Shown in pieces: positions 12,701-24,631 of a stretch of DNA of 60,000 nucleotides. How positions within the stretch are numbered: position 1 is the first letter of the stretch; each line of letters opens with the position of its first letter. The stretch comes from Bolinopsis microptera (lineage: Eukaryota > Ctenophora > Tentaculata > Lobata > Bolinopsidae): contig NC_087082.1 of the NCBI RefSeq assembly GCF_026151205.1, positions 19,804,494-19,864,493 on the forward strand. The letters run 5' to 3'. The notes under the pieces are model-generated. The model did not search any database and had not been told where the DNA came from. It worked only from the letters and a program-made list of their open reading frames with translations. The position numbers and the translations under genes were made by a program.

Positions 12701-14539
12701 ACAAGACCTTAGTCGAGTGTTACTGTTGTTAAAGACGAGCTGGAACGAGAAACCCTCTGTTGATTCGACTGAAACCGTTTTACCCACGTCGAAACGAGTT
12801 GTCAGTAGACCAGAACTGTATTGTCTGGGGATCTCGAGTTTGTTATTCCATAGAGTAGAGAAGTAGCGTGCCTTTCAATGCTTCAAAATGCAACACACAG
12901 GGCATTTCACAAACCAAAGCACTGCGAGAGGCATGTATTTATTGGCCCAACATGGATGCTGAGATCGAGAAAATGGTTAAAATATTGACCCATGTCAACT
13001 AAACCAGAGAAACCCGCTAGATCTACACCACACCCATGGCTAAAACTATGGAGCTTGGGAGCGGAATCATCTAGATTTCTGTGGACCCTTTCTTGGATCT
13101 ATGTGGCTGATAGTTATCTGTTCGTATTCAAAAATGGTTAGGAAGTTTGTGTAGAATGACGAACAATTACAGAGTAAGAGAGTGATTCAAGATATACGAG
13201 ACCATCTTTAGCCGTGGGGACTACCCAAGATACTAGGATCAGACAATGGATCGAGTTTAACTTCATAAGAAGTTTAAATATGCACGAACAATATCCAGAT
13301 CCTACACATGCTTTCCTGCATACTCACCCCCCCCCACCTGCAAGGTAATGGACAAGCAGAAGTTACCAGTCGGCACTGTTTTAAAGATCTATGAAACGGG
13401 ATGATCTTGAAAAACCCTGACGTTATGTGTAACCTGGCTGATTGGCTGCTTAACTACCGCAACACACCACAAGTGCACCACTACCGGAGTAGAGCTGCAG
13501 TTGCGATTATGAAACGACGGACGAGAAACGCTTGAGTTTTTCTACACCCGAGTTTTCGAGTAGTAAAGTTTGCCAAGTTGCTTTAAACGATCAGAACACC
13601 TATTGCTGAATCGAGACTCGTGATATGAAGATTGGATGACCACTATATCGTTCTATGATGAGAACAAGAAGTGCTGGAGAAACGGTTTAATCGATGGTAA
13701 GGAAGGTACCAAAGTGCTACTGAACAAGACAACCTGATGGAGTCCACCGCAAGCAATTGGACCGGTTATCAAGAGATCTGTTTTGTCCATACCGTTGCAA
13801 CAAACAGATCCGGATACACCACGAGTTGACTGGAGATAAGAGATGAGCAGAGCTCTACAGCTATTGAGGTGAATTTCATGAAGGAACAGCTAGCTTACCT
13901 GTTACTACAGAGCCGGAAACTCGATTATAGTTGGTAATAATCCAGAATTCTACCGCTGACCGGACCATAATGCAGCCGTTGAACCTATAATCACTGCACA
14001 ACTGTACTTAAACGACGTGAGCTGGCCATAGAAATTAACGTAAGCACTATGAAACCACTATTGTTTACGAGACATGAATTGCAACAACCTATTTGCTCGC
14101 CAGCAAACTTTGCACGTATAGTAAACCACCAGACAGGCTAAGTAACCGCAAACTGGTGAGTAACAAAAACACGTTTCATTAACACATTTTATGACAGTTT
14201 GTTTTATTTTGAATGTGTAAATCTAACCACACATTAATCCCATTTAAATTATCCAATCAAACGAAAAATCAATAAGATTCCCTGTCACGTTAATTTTTGA
14301 ATAATAACACGTTATTTATGTATTTTTTAAACGGAATCTGCTAAGTTTTAAATCGTGTAGCGAGCGCAACCCGTTTCAACATTTTCACGTGAGTTCACAT
14401 CACACATTTGTTAGATTTCATTTTGACCACGTTTTCAAACATTTTAAATTTTGTACGATTGATTTAAATATCAACTTTTTTTTTAAACGAATCAGTTAAA
14501 ATTATTTAACCTATATGTTTTTAACACTTTTTTAGTTGA

Positions 14540-14676
14540 ACGGATGTTATAAATTTCCTATAATTTAATTTTGATTAACCTATATACTATTCAGGATACG
14601 ACCTGGGTTTGGTTTTGGTTTTGGTTAGCTTTTAGCTTTTAGGTCTTGCGTTTACTTGTCACAACGATTCATAACA
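14540..14676 (+). repeat. 3' LTR end of the gypsy element
   Basis: Direct repeat of the segment ending at 9788. The full 3' LTR probably begins further left, somewhere after about 14150, in AT-rich non-coding sequence, but its start cannot be fixed because the 5' copy is truncated. The end ACGATTCATAACA directly abuts the 150-bp repeat that precedes the LINE. Confidence 0.6.
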
Positions 14677-14826
14677 GTGTTAAATCTAAAAAGTCCCTTG
14701 AATTTAATTCGATTTTCGATAATCTATTTAGTTTTCAATAGATTGAAATTTAACAATTATAATACCAATGATTGTGAGCTGCTGCTTAGCATTATAATAT
14801 TTTTTAAAACAAAAAGTTGATTATGA
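14677..14826 (+). repeat. 150-bp direct repeat, left copy, flanking LINE copy 1
   Basis: This segment, starting GTGTTAAATCTA and ending AGTTGATTATGA, recurs at 18625-18772 with about 85-90 percent identity by eye. The two copies bracket the LINE copy between them. It could be an unusually long target-site duplication or a pre-existing tandem duplication into which the LINE inserted. Confidence 0.7.
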
Positions 14827-17800
14827 CAACAACACTGATAAATTTGCTGAGTCCTTTGGGTAATAAACTAGATATGAACCAATTATAGATTTTACCAACT
14901 TTTCATGATATCTTTAAAAACAGCATTGACGAAACCTGCAAACTCTCTGTACCCAAAACCACTACACGCACTATCCAGAACGTAACCCTGGATTACTGGG
15001 CGGGATTATACTCAGTAAACCACTGCCATGGACTGTATATGCCTGGGCGAAAGTCAGGAAAGTTAAGTGTAAACAATGCAAACTGAACCACAAAAGGGGG
15101 CCATGCCTGTGTTTTCTATCTTCTGTATAGGATAAAGAAACCGTTCTGAATACTACAAAGAATATGATAGCTCTAAAAAGGTTCGTAAAAAGGCTGTATC
15201 TGAATATTATTCTGACAAGTTCTTGAAACTCAGGGAAACTCCAGTAAAACCTGGGGAACTATAAATAAAATTCGAGATGCAAACAGAAACGCTAAATCAG
15301 AGGACCTAAAGTACCATAGACCATGAAAAAGTAACTAATCGCAGAGGTTATAGCGAATGAATTCAATAAGTAGTTTGTATCCCTAGCTATCTAACACTAA
15401 ATGCAGCCTACCAAACTAGGCGAGATACAAATAAATCATCTTCCAATTTCCTTGACCTCTTACCGAAATCCGAATACAGCTATAAATATCCTACAAGACT
15501 GCTCACCTGAAGAGTGGCAAAGATCATATCGGAACTTGCAGAATGGCAAAGGCTAGTGATATACCATTACATATAGTAAAGGCAGTATCCAGGCATAATT
15601 AGCCCACCTACATCGGTTTTGTATAACGAATGAAAGCAAACAGGTGAGTTTTTCATACGGGACCTAAAAGGTATGGTAAAATAAGTCCAAAATATACGAA
15701 AGAAAATGCTGATCTTCTTGAAAATTACAGGCCTATCTCAACCTTAGCGATATTGGTAAAATACTTTGAGAAAATCATATTCTCCCAGGCTTTACAGTTT
15801 CTTTCAGTCACAAGGATTATTAATGAAGAATGCAATATTGCTTCAGAAAAAATCATAGACAAGCCAGCACTTAACTTCTCTGCGTCTACATTGATAAAAT
15901 CACTAATAGATAAAAAATCATGTACTAGGCATCTTCATTGATTTAAGTAAAGCTTTTGATACAATCTGTAATGATAAACTGCTTAAAAAAACTAATGATT
16001 ATGGAAATTCGAGGGACTGGCAAATAATTAATAGCAGTTAACTCTCTAATAGACAGCAATATGTTTTCAGTACTTGGAGAAGAATCCGAAAAACTGTCTT
16101 TTATATTGTGTGACCTCAGGGGTCAGTATTAGGTCCCCTTGCTTTTCATTATCTACATCAATGAAATATTATAGAGTATCACCTAGGCAAGTATACTTTT
16201 TTGCCGATGACACCAACATATTTGTTGTAGATAAATATATAAACACTTTACTGCAATGCTAACAAACATTCTTAAACTTGTTCATCAGTATATAAAGGAG
16301 AAACTTGCTGCATATCCAACACAAAGAAATGTTGTTATATCCACTTTAAACCGAAACTGTATAAATGAACCAATTCCACACCAATGATTAGAACTGACAA
16401 CTGAATAACTATAATAATTAAAAAGGTAGAGTAAACTAATTTCTTGGATCATTATGACCAACAACAGAACTGGGATGCCTCACATTAAGACGTAAATCGT
16501 AAATTGAAATTTGAGATTGGTAGAACGATTTGGCAATTATACGCTGTGTACCTAAAAAACTATATAAGGCCTGTACCACACCCCTTTTTAATCACACCTA
16601 TGTTATGTAATATCTGTTTGGGGAGGTGTATCAATAATAACTAGAAGCCATATTAAAACACAAAAAAATGCATAAGAATTCTCTTTGGTTATAATGATGC
16701 TTACTTCAACTAATTTTCAAAACAATTTGCCAGAGTAAGGCCTATCACTAGGGATGAAGACCGGTAATTTATCAAGCAATGTTAGGCAAAGATTCTTAGA
16801 AACCGAACACAGTAAACCAATCTTGTACGAGAATAATTTCCTGACTGTCCACAATCTTCTTAATGTGCACTGTTTACTGGAAAGGTTAAAATTAATAAGT
16901 CCAAACACCAGTCTCAATGTTTCGTCTTTATTCAACAGGTCACCAAGAACGAGACAATCTCACTTTCATCCCACCCACTCCATCCACACTATACATCTAC
17001 AAACACCAGTATTGGAATCACTGCCGTAAGTCAACGAAGAAATAGACTTCTCCACTCCTATCAGTTATTCAAGAATAATATTAAGAAAGCTTTATGTTAG
17101 AACTACAATTCTAAATATGACAACAACTATGTGCAGTTACAACAACTTGGATGCAAAGTGAATTATCATTGAAATATTAATTAATAAACTTAATCATATG
17201 ATAAACCACGGTGTTTATTGCAAAGAACCACGAAAAGGGTATCAGACCCTAATTAAACTAAGAGACGAAACAAAACGAATCATCATACAACAAATTTTAA
17301 AATACCTTCCGGCAGCAGGACCTGTTGTTTTCCAACTCTGCCCTCTCTCCAAACCCCTCTCTCCTTTTCTCCGTTCCTTCAGTTTATACTTCAATTTTTA
17401 ATTAGATAGCAGATATCATTTTCTTTCGAGACGCTGAATTTCGTAATGGAAATTATACATTATTTGGTATCCAAAGTTGATTTGTGTTTAGTTGTTTGCT
17501 AACTAGGTATGTGCAATATATTTTTGAGAAATTTGAGGTCTCACACGACGTCTCGTCCCATGGGTTTAGTTGTAAGCTGAATTATATGTTCAAATCGCCT
17601 TACTTCGTATGGCTGAAACATCGACAGGTATGGGATGCCTTAAAACCTTTTGGGACGAGTGTTTTCCCACCAGGGATCCAAAAAATATGATCACCATGAA
17701 CATTACTGTTGACACGTGAACTTATCAACTGACTGTAATGAATTCCTTTAAATTTTCTTAGTACATTTTACTAGTTTATAGGTAATACACACGATCACAG

Positions 17801-18590
17801 AATAGAAGAGCACAATTGGGCTTCTTTGTTTCTGCGACCGTGTTCCTCGATGGCCGACAGTTTTTGTGTGTAGTAGTGCGTGGGAAAAACACGCTTTAAA
17901 TATCAATTAAATGTAATTATTTTAATTGACATTATGCCACAGTTTCTGTGGTAAAAACAAATTTAATGGTTAAACATTATATATCGAAGAAGGGCATGAT
18001 TACGCACATCACCAACATCTGATGGATAATAACACACAAGGAGAAATTGCCTTTTAAAACATGACCAACCACAATATCATATAACCATAGCTCCGAAATA
18101 ATAAATTGTCTCTACCTATAAACATCAGGCCTGATCTTATCAACATTGTGTCCCCAGGGTTCGGTACAGCCCCTTACAGGCATCGTGGGTCCTTTACCAG
18201 CCACAATTAAACAATTCATTCATACTGTCATAAAACTGTAATCCAACTATTTAAAAATAAGATATCTTTTGCTAGAATTTTAAATTGGTAAGCCTTTAGA
18301 GCAATCTTCTCAATTTTTAAAATTTAAAAAAAAACATTTTACCCTTAACTAGATGTGGTGGGCATTCATACTTCACTAAAATCCAACTTTGAAAGGTCAA
18401 TAGATTATAAGTCACAACAAAATTAATAGTTTAAGACATCATTTGCATTGTGTTTACAATAATAGAATTTATGATATGTAGTGATTGAATAATTGGTAAG
18501 AAATTTAACTTTTGTTTTTAAAAAAACTTTTGTTTTTAAAAAAAAACCATACAACAATCAATGGCTAACCTAGCAAGCTAGGGAGGGGGG
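14827..18590 (+). mobile_element. Decayed LINE, copy 1 (same family as 33.4-37.1 kb)
   Basis: The sequence parallels the - strand LINE at 33385-37110 through its whole RT region and a ~1.4-kb 3' region, but with many indels and stops. Recognisable pieces include ENYRPIST near 15725, FIDLSKAFDTI near 15940, and the RT catalytic box FADDTN at about 16200. The 3' end carries an AACTTTTGTTTTT repeat tail at 18506-18548, as does the other copy. Endonuclease sequence is missing on the 5' side in both copies. It is inactive. Confidence 0.85.
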
Positions 18591-18624
18591 CCGATCTCCT
18601 TTTCTTTTGCGATAATAATTTTTG

Positions 18625-18772
18625 GTGTTAAATCTAGAAAGTTCCCCTGGAGATTTAATTCGATTTCGTTAATCTAATTTAGTTCAATAGATTGATATGT
18701 AACAATTATAATATCATGATTGGTGAGCTGCTGATTAGCAGTATAATATTTGAAAACAAAAAGTGATTATGA
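18625..18772 (+). repeat. 150-bp direct repeat, right copy
   Basis: Matches 14677-14826; both copies end at GATTATGA. It lies just beyond the LINE copy 1 tail and a short spacer with an AGCAAGCT-containing hairpin. The following ~550 bp to 19320 hold no recognisable gene. Confidence 0.7.
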
Positions 18773-19320
18773 GATTATTATCAATATTCAATAACATGTT
18801 TACAATTAATTATGATTTTCGTTATTTTTGACATCTTATAGTTAGGGCAAGAATTGCTGTTTATGGGTCAATCTGTGAACAAATTCGTAACAAAGGTTTG
18901 TCTACAGGAATGTGTTGTCCATAGTCCCAGGAACCACAAAAAAAAACCGTCCAGCCGAAACTTTTGGGCAAAAATATTTATAGTCATTTTTCTCCAGGAA
19001 CCCATACGCCCCACCCCTAATATTGGTTATTCGGCTGTCGAAGGTCTTGAGATCTCCATAGGGGGTGCAAAATGACCGCAATGGCCACATTATGGCAGGC
19101 GAATGATAGTTTCAGAACGATTGGAGCTTTTTTTTCGAAATAAGTGGAATTTTTCGAAATTTTTCTCAATTTTATTGAAATTTCGAAAAAAAATACACCA
19201 AATTATTTTTAACGCTGATTTCAAATCTATTTAAAAACTCATCTACAAATAACAAATACAGTTAATCTAAAATGTGTATTCTCAGTAAATACCATGACAA
19301 TTATTAATACACAGTTAATA

Positions 19321-19500
19321 TTAATCAAAATTCGCTTGTTCTTCAGGTTCATCATGTCTAATGTTTGTGCAGTTCATACCATGGCATCGTCCACAAGCTG
19401 GCAAACAATTGAAGCCATATTTCCTACATGAACATCTGAAAGTCAAACAGGCCTGTTCCACATCGACAGAACAGTTACAACATATAAGGTTCAAAATAGA
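19321..19500 (-). pseudogene. C-terminal Cys-rich fragment of a transposon-type ORF
   Basis: The - strand reads an open segment ending at a TAA (19323-19321). It contains CCNCSVDVEQAC, then CSCRKYGFNC, then CGRCHGMNCTN, followed by an acidic tail. A CxC-K-x-G-x-x-C...CG-x-C-x-G-x-x-C pattern of this type is common at the C-termini of transposon and retroelement ORFs. The upstream part of the ORF is absent: the frame runs back into an inverted-repeat/low-complexity zone. It is probably a 3' remnant of a mobile element; a host zinc-binding exon is less likely. Confidence 0.45.
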
Positions 19501-19565
19501 AGTTCTGGAGCAATTATAGCGTTTGTTGCAACTGGTTCGTAAGTGCCAGGCCAGGGGGGATCATG

Positions 19566-19668
19566 ATTTTTGTCCGTTTTTGTTCGTTTGGTACCTATAT
19601 TTTCAAAACGAACAAATAATGAAGCGGACAAAAACGGACAAAAACGGACAAAAAATAACAAAAATGGA
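19566..19668. repeat. Inverted repeat around (A)TTTTTGTCCG / CGGACAAAAA units
   Basis: TTTTTGTCCGTTTTTGTTCG on the left pairs with GCGGACAAAAACGGACAAAAACGG on the right, around an ~40-bp spacer. The right arm is a short tandem of CGGACAAAAA. It could be a foldback terminus. Confidence 0.5.
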
Positions 19669-19687
19669 AATAACATTTAGATGCTTC

Positions 19688-20848
19688 TTCCTCCTCCTCC
19701 TCCTCCTCCTCCTCCTCCTCCTCCTCCTCCTCCTCCTCCTCCTCCTCCTCCTCCTCCTCTTCCACCTCCTCCTCAGTCATCCGCCTCAGTTCTCCTCCTC
19801 CTCCTGAGTCCTCCTCCTGGGTCCTCCTCCTCCTGAGTCCTCCTCCTCCTCTTCATCCTCCTCCTCTTCATCCTCCTTCTCTTCCTCCTCAGTCCTCAGT
19901 CCTTCTCCTCAGTCCTCCTCCTCAGTCCTCCTCCTCATCCCTCTCCTCAGTCCTCTTCAGTCCTCCTCCTCAGTCCTCCTCCTCATCTTTATCCTCAGTC
20001 ATCTTCAGTCCTCCTCCTCAGTCCTCCCCCAGTCCCCCTCCTCCTCCTCCTCCTATTCAGTCCTCCTCCTCATCCTCCTCAGTTCTCCTCCTCAGTCCTC
20101 CTCCTCAGTCCTCCTCCTCATCCTTCTCCTCAGTCCTCTTCAGTCCTCCTCCTCAGTCCTCCTCCTCATCTTTATCCTCAGTCATCTTCAGTCCTCCTCC
20201 TGAGTCCTCCTCCTGAGTCCTCCTCCCCCTCCCTCTCAGTCATCCTCCTCAGCCATCCTCCTCAGTCCTCCTCAGTCCTCCTCAGTCCTCCTCTCTCTCC
20301 TCTGCAGTCCTCATCCTCCTCCTCAGTCCTCCTCCTCCTGTGTCATCATCCTCCTCTTCATCCTCCTCCTCAGTCCTCCTCCTCCTCAGTCCTCCCCCAG
20401 TCCCCCTCCTCCTCCCATTCAGTCCTCCTCCTCCTCCTCCTCAGTTCTCCTCCTTCTCATTCCTCCTTCTGAGTCCTCATCCTCCTCTTTCTCCTGAGTC
20501 CTCCTCCTGGGTCCTCCTCCTGACCTCCTCCTCCTCCCTCTCAGTCATCCTCCTCAGCCATCCTCCTCAGCCATCCTCCTCAGTACTCCTCAGTCCTCCT
20601 CCTTCTCAGTCCTCCTCAGTCCTCCTCAGTCCTCCTCTTCAGTCCTCCTCCTCCTTTTCCTGGTTCCTCCTCTCAGTCCTCCTTCTCTTCCTCAGTCCTC
20701 CTCAGTCCTTTCCCCAGTCACCCTCCTCCTCCTCCTCCTCAGTTCTCCTCCTTCCTTCGGAGTCCTCATCCTCCTCTTTCTCCTGAGTTCTCCTCCTGGG
20801 TCCTCCTCCTCCTCCTCCTCAGTCCTCCTCCTCCTCCCTCAGTATTAC
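19688..20848. repeat. CCT microsatellite and CTCAGTCCTCCT minisatellite
   Basis: About 1.16 kb of almost pure pyrimidine: a perfect (CCT)n run at the left, then degenerate units of CCTCCTCAGTCCTCCT. Long open frames on both strands (poly-Leu, Ser/Pro-rich and poly-Glu) follow from the repeat and are not genes. Confidence 0.95.
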
Positions 20849-20849
20849 C

Positions 20850-22400
20850 TGAAAATTAAGTTCCAAAATAATTTCGTACTTGATTTCCAAACTTAAATAC
20901 CTGATAGTATTAGTAACTGCATCAGTTGTCAAAAAGTCCAAAGAAAGAAATGGAAATATCTTAGCATGAGTATTAATATGTTTAGTCCGTTTGATCAAAC
21001 GTAGTACTATTCTCCAACTCCTGAAACTGTGTGACTGTACTGCAAGATGACTGATGAGCCCCAGGAGGGAAATTAGGGACTTTGTAGATTTTGATTAATT
21101 CACTGTGCATACGTGATTTCTTTTTAACCAGAGCCACTGGTATTTTTAACATCTTCCCACGATGCACGCTGTCGAAAGACCAGTGACTTAGTGGAAATTA
21201 AGGGATCGTTCCTTTGATGGTAGCACAGTAGGTTATCGGATAACTTATCCTACTATACTTCTAGATTGTGTAGGCTGACCGTAGTACTGTTATCGAACTT
21301 CCCTACGAGTCGAACTACCGTCCATGTATCAACATAGTTCAGGGCTTGTCGAACTTTTATTTAGTATATTTATTTAGTATGTGTCAAACTATTTAGTATT
21401 TGTCAAACTTTATTGTGCGTCGAGCTACAATACTACTTTTTGTAGTTAACAACTGTGTCGTTTGTAGACAAAAGAACTCATCACTTGTTGGAGTCGAAGC
21501 TTGACTGTACTTGCCTATCAAATATATATATAAATATACTTTCTCATGATTGCAACTCTTAGCTTCGATCGAATAACTCATCATCTTGGAGAGCCTTACG
21601 TCGATGGGGATATAAATTTGCATCACGTATTATCACAAACTGCTTTTAAGATTTTGTGAGTTCTAGGAGCATACAATTGTATTTTTAACAAAAATTGCGC
21701 CCGTTTTCTCGGAGGGGACGGACGCGAAGATTTGCATCCCCTGCCCATACTCAGAATCAGATATACATTTTTAACTTCATCATAGACTTTGACTTACAGT
21801 TTAACCCCGATTTATCGTTCCCATATTTACAGCCGTACCCAGTACGATCTAGTTTCTACCCTTTCCCCAAAATTTGTAAATTAGATCTCACGCAATCCTT
21901 GGAAATACGAGTTATATCATGACAACGGTCAAGCGAGCTTGTCCGTTGTCCGGCTTGTCACTTCCCCTAATATAATAACCCCTTATTAATTGATTGCTTG
22001 TGAACCATAACATAATTGGGAACCAGTAGGACCAGTACAGAAAGAAACCATGTTATCCAACGGGAAAAGTAAGGCTATTATTGGGAATATTTAAAATTTA
22101 GTCGTTATTGCGAGTGGTACACTGGAAGAGCTTTGTAGTATAGTATGTTATGCTGTGCAGATTAAAATTGTGGGTTCACGTACTATTTTATTTTGCAAAT
22201 GGGGTAAATGAGGAAGGAAACAACTTTCCCAAAAACCACATTATATTTATAACGAGTTCTGTGCAGAGACGTGCAACACGGTTCTCATGGTTCCAATGTT
22301 CCATGCGTTGTTGGTTATATAAACTATAAGCATAGCGAGGCCCGTTTTAACAAAGTTATACCAACTACTATGCATATTTTATGATTTAATATTTAATTTT
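20850..22400. other. Non-coding interval, probable 5' flank of the LDLa-TSP1 gene
   Basis: No exon is recognised before the signal-peptide exon at 22407. At 21921-21950 a near-perfect 30-nt hairpin occurs: GACAACGG/CCGTTGTC and CAAGC/GCTTG arms with a single T-T mismatch. The promoter of the downstream gene should lie in or near this interval, but I cannot point to a TATA box with confidence. Confidence 0.4.
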
Positions 22401-22406
22401 AGATTA

Positions 22407-22464
22407 ATGAATTTACTTGTTGGTGCTCTCGTGTGTTGGCTGTTTCATCTGACTTACGAAACAG
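22407..22464 (+). CDS. Exon 1 (signal peptide) of a secreted LDLa-LDLa-TSP1 gene
   Basis: ATG at 22407 opens a 19-codon exon with a typical signal-peptide core (LLVGALVCWLFHL). It ends in a phase-1 donor, G|GTGAGC, at 22464/22465. The next three exons assigned to this gene begin and end in the same phase, so this exon can splice to them directly. Domains encoded downstream are extracellular, consistent with a secreted or membrane-anchored product. The exon is too short for ordinary ORF detection and was found from the ATG, hydrophobicity and splice donor. Another first exon cannot be excluded. Confidence 0.6.
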
Positions 22465-22670
22465 GTGAGCGTTCGTTTTTAATTTTATCCACATGTTTTA
22501 AATCATGTTTCTAAAATTCGTTTATTAAATGATAAATCGATCTGTTTTTTTAAGCAGTAGTAATCATTAACTATCTATGGCTCAGAAAAAGAAAATGATT
22601 TTTCCCTTAAATTAAAAAGGCTGCATGGTACTTTAGCCATTCTGATTGCCGCTCCTCTTTGTCATATCAC

Positions 22671-23919
22671 CAGGGGTGTAGGAAGCGGGGGGGCAGGGGG
22701 GGGGCCATCGCCCCCCCCCCCCCCCCCCATGAAATCTGGGCAAGGGGCCAAAAAGGGCCAACTTTTTAATTTAGGTTTCTAAAAATTTTTTAAGTCAAAA
22801 ATTTTTTAAGTCAAAAATTTTCTGATTCAAAAATTTTCAAAGTTTTCTTGAAACTTTGAACAAAATACTTTTGTTCATGTTTCATGCTACCCTGATCATT
22901 ATGAGCCAAAAATATTTTTTTCGGTTTTCGAAGTTCAATATACGATTTTGGACTCGAGGGTTCCCCTTTGTAATGCGATCTCGGAGGGCAGGCCTCCCTT
23001 TCGCAATACGAGCTCCGAAGCTCTGCTTTCAGAGGTACGTATCGAGAATGACTCGGACCGAAAATTTTCTAAGTCAAAAATTTCCAAATTTTTTCTGGAA
23101 ACTACTTTTGTTCATGTTTCATGCTACCCTGATCATTCTGAGCCGAAAATATTTTGTTCGGTTTTCGAAGTTCAACATACGATTTTGGACTCGAGGGTTC
23201 CCCTTTGTAATGCGATCTCGGAAGGCAGGCCTCCCTTTCGCAATACGGGCTCGGAAGCGGGAGCTCTGCTTTCAGAGGTATGTATCGAGAATGACTCGGA
23301 CCGAAAATTTTCTAAGTCAAAAATTTTCAAAGTTTTCTTGGAAAATACTTTTGTTCATGTTTCATGCTACCCTGATCATTCTGAGCCGAAAATATTTTTT
23401 TCGGTTTTCGAAGTTCAATATAAGATTTTGGACTCGAGGGTTCCCCTTTGTAATGCGATCTCGGAAGGCAGGCCTCCCTTTCACAATACGAGCTCCGAAG
23501 CGGGAGGTCTGCTTTCAGAGGTATGTATCGAGAATGACTCGGACCGAAAATTTTCTAAGTCAAAAATTTTTAAAGTTTTTCTGGAAATTACTTTTGTTCA
23601 TGTTTCATTCTGAGCCGAAAATATATTTTTTGGTTTTTTTGAAGTCTATATACCTACATTCGGAAGGTTGTGGATGTGATACTGATTGGTTTCATATACT
23701 AATTATAGAAAATTTGATATTTGGCCCTCAGATTTAAAGGAAAATGCGCAATTTGATGCGGAAAACTGAAAAAATCGCGATTTGTCGTGAGGCCAGGATC
23801 TGAAAACTCGAAATTCAGGCTTTGGCGCGAAGCGCCAAAAAATTTAGGCTGTGGCGCGAAGCGCCAAAAAATATTTAGAATTTGGCCCCCCCATGAAGAA
23901 AATCATTCCTACACCCCTG
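22671..23919. mobile_element. hAT-type non-autonomous element (MITE) with 8-bp TSD
   Basis: Terminal inverted repeats CAGGGGTGTAGGAA (14 bp, perfect) bound a 1249-bp element. The 8-bp target duplication CATATCAC is perfect (22663-22670 and 23920-23927). TIR and TSD size fit the hAT superfamily. No transposase is encoded. It lies in intron 1 of the LDLa-TSP1 gene. Confidence 0.9.
22830..23610. repeat. Three tandem ~240-bp units inside the hAT MITE
   Basis: Units contain TTTGTTCATGTTTCATGCTACCC, CGAAGTTCAATATA and TCTCGGA(A/G)GGCAGGCCTCCC in fixed order, with a few percent divergence. Two overlapping open frames (293 and 221 codons) result from the unit length being near a multiple of three. 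They show no domain and are not called as genes. Confidence 0.9.
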
Positions 23920-24080
23920 CATATCACTTCAACTTCATTTAAGATAAAGAACTCAAGACATATTTTGTAAATTGTATTGATATGAAATTCACCGGCAAAT
24001 ATTTGTACTTCTGGGTCAAGTCATATAAAATCTATGTATGATAAATATGCATAAATCTCTCTAAAACTATGTTTTTATAG

Positions 24081-24221
24081 TGAACTTAATTTTGCCTTGT
24101 TATTCAATCAATTTGAATGGCAGAGAACCATGTTCAGATGGTGACGGTTGTATCCTAACAAAATGGTTGTGTGACGGAGATGAAGATTGTAATGACGGAT
24201 CAGACGAGGATGATTGTGACG
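24081..24221 (+). CDS. Exon 2 (LDL-receptor class A domain)
   Basis: After an acceptor (TTTTTATAG) the exon reads one complete LDLa module: six cysteines ending with [16 protein letters not shown], which includes the calcium-cage acidic residues and the SDE signature. It ends G|GTTTGT, phase 1, and starts in phase 1, so it is a symmetrical 1-1 module exon. LDLa domains bind Ca2+ and protein or lipoprotein ligands in extracellular proteins. It follows the signal-peptide exon and precedes a second LDLa exon, suggesting a serial extracellular protein. Confidence 0.8.
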
Positions 24222-24631
24222 GTTTGTTTGAACTTAATCTTTGTTTGACTGTGCCAAACCATGTTTGACCAACAAACTAGGGCCAGTGACCGAACTTTCT
24301 TTTTTTTTCAAATTTTGGCTCAATTCTTTCAAATAAACTAATCAGAGTCAATATCAAATATAAATACAATTGCATTATCACTGGCCCTATAGTACTAGTA
24401 GAAGGCCTTACAAGCAAAATGTTGCGTTCTCTGCTACACATTAACAGATTTGGCGACATTACCATTGCACTTGACATAATATGGTATATAAAAGTATAAA
24501 GATGTAACATATTAAAGGCCCTCTGGCCTTAATGTCTTATAATGATTGAATAATTATGGAAACAGTTCAGCGAAACTCAGAGTCCAACAATTGTGTTAAC
24601 CCGACTTAATTTAGCTTTGGTTTTCAATCAG

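Larger units (their letters stand above)
9655..14676 (+). mobile_element. Decayed Ty3/gypsy LTR retrotransposon
   Basis: A gypsy-type gag-PR-RT-RNase H-integrase order is recognisable in broken frames. Gag-like coding lies at about 9940-10100 (GPDALKEVACITFPAEIQ), a zinc-knuckle remnant CRKPGHY near 10512, and the aspartic protease motif LDTGSS near 10825. RT remnants (THKGLFVPT, then DDIRITGPDDEVHMKN) lie at about 11600-11770, the RNase H start CTDAS near 12165, the integrase zinc region near 12950, and the catalytic-core DNG motif followed by a DWLLNYRNTP-like segment near 13240-13460. Frameshifts and stops are frequent in every domain, so it is inactive. LTR remnants at both ends match each other (see separate entries). 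The 3' end abuts the next element. Confidence 0.85.

Noticed and set aside
19523-20786. Long Leu/Ser/Pro- and Glu-rich frames
   Set aside because: Translations of a CCT/CTCAGT low-complexity tract; open on both strands, with no start context or splice support.
22856-23737. 293- and 221-codon overlapping frames
   Set aside because: They fall wholly inside a hAT MITE and reflect three tandem ~240-bp units; no domain, and both frames are open for the same trivial reason.
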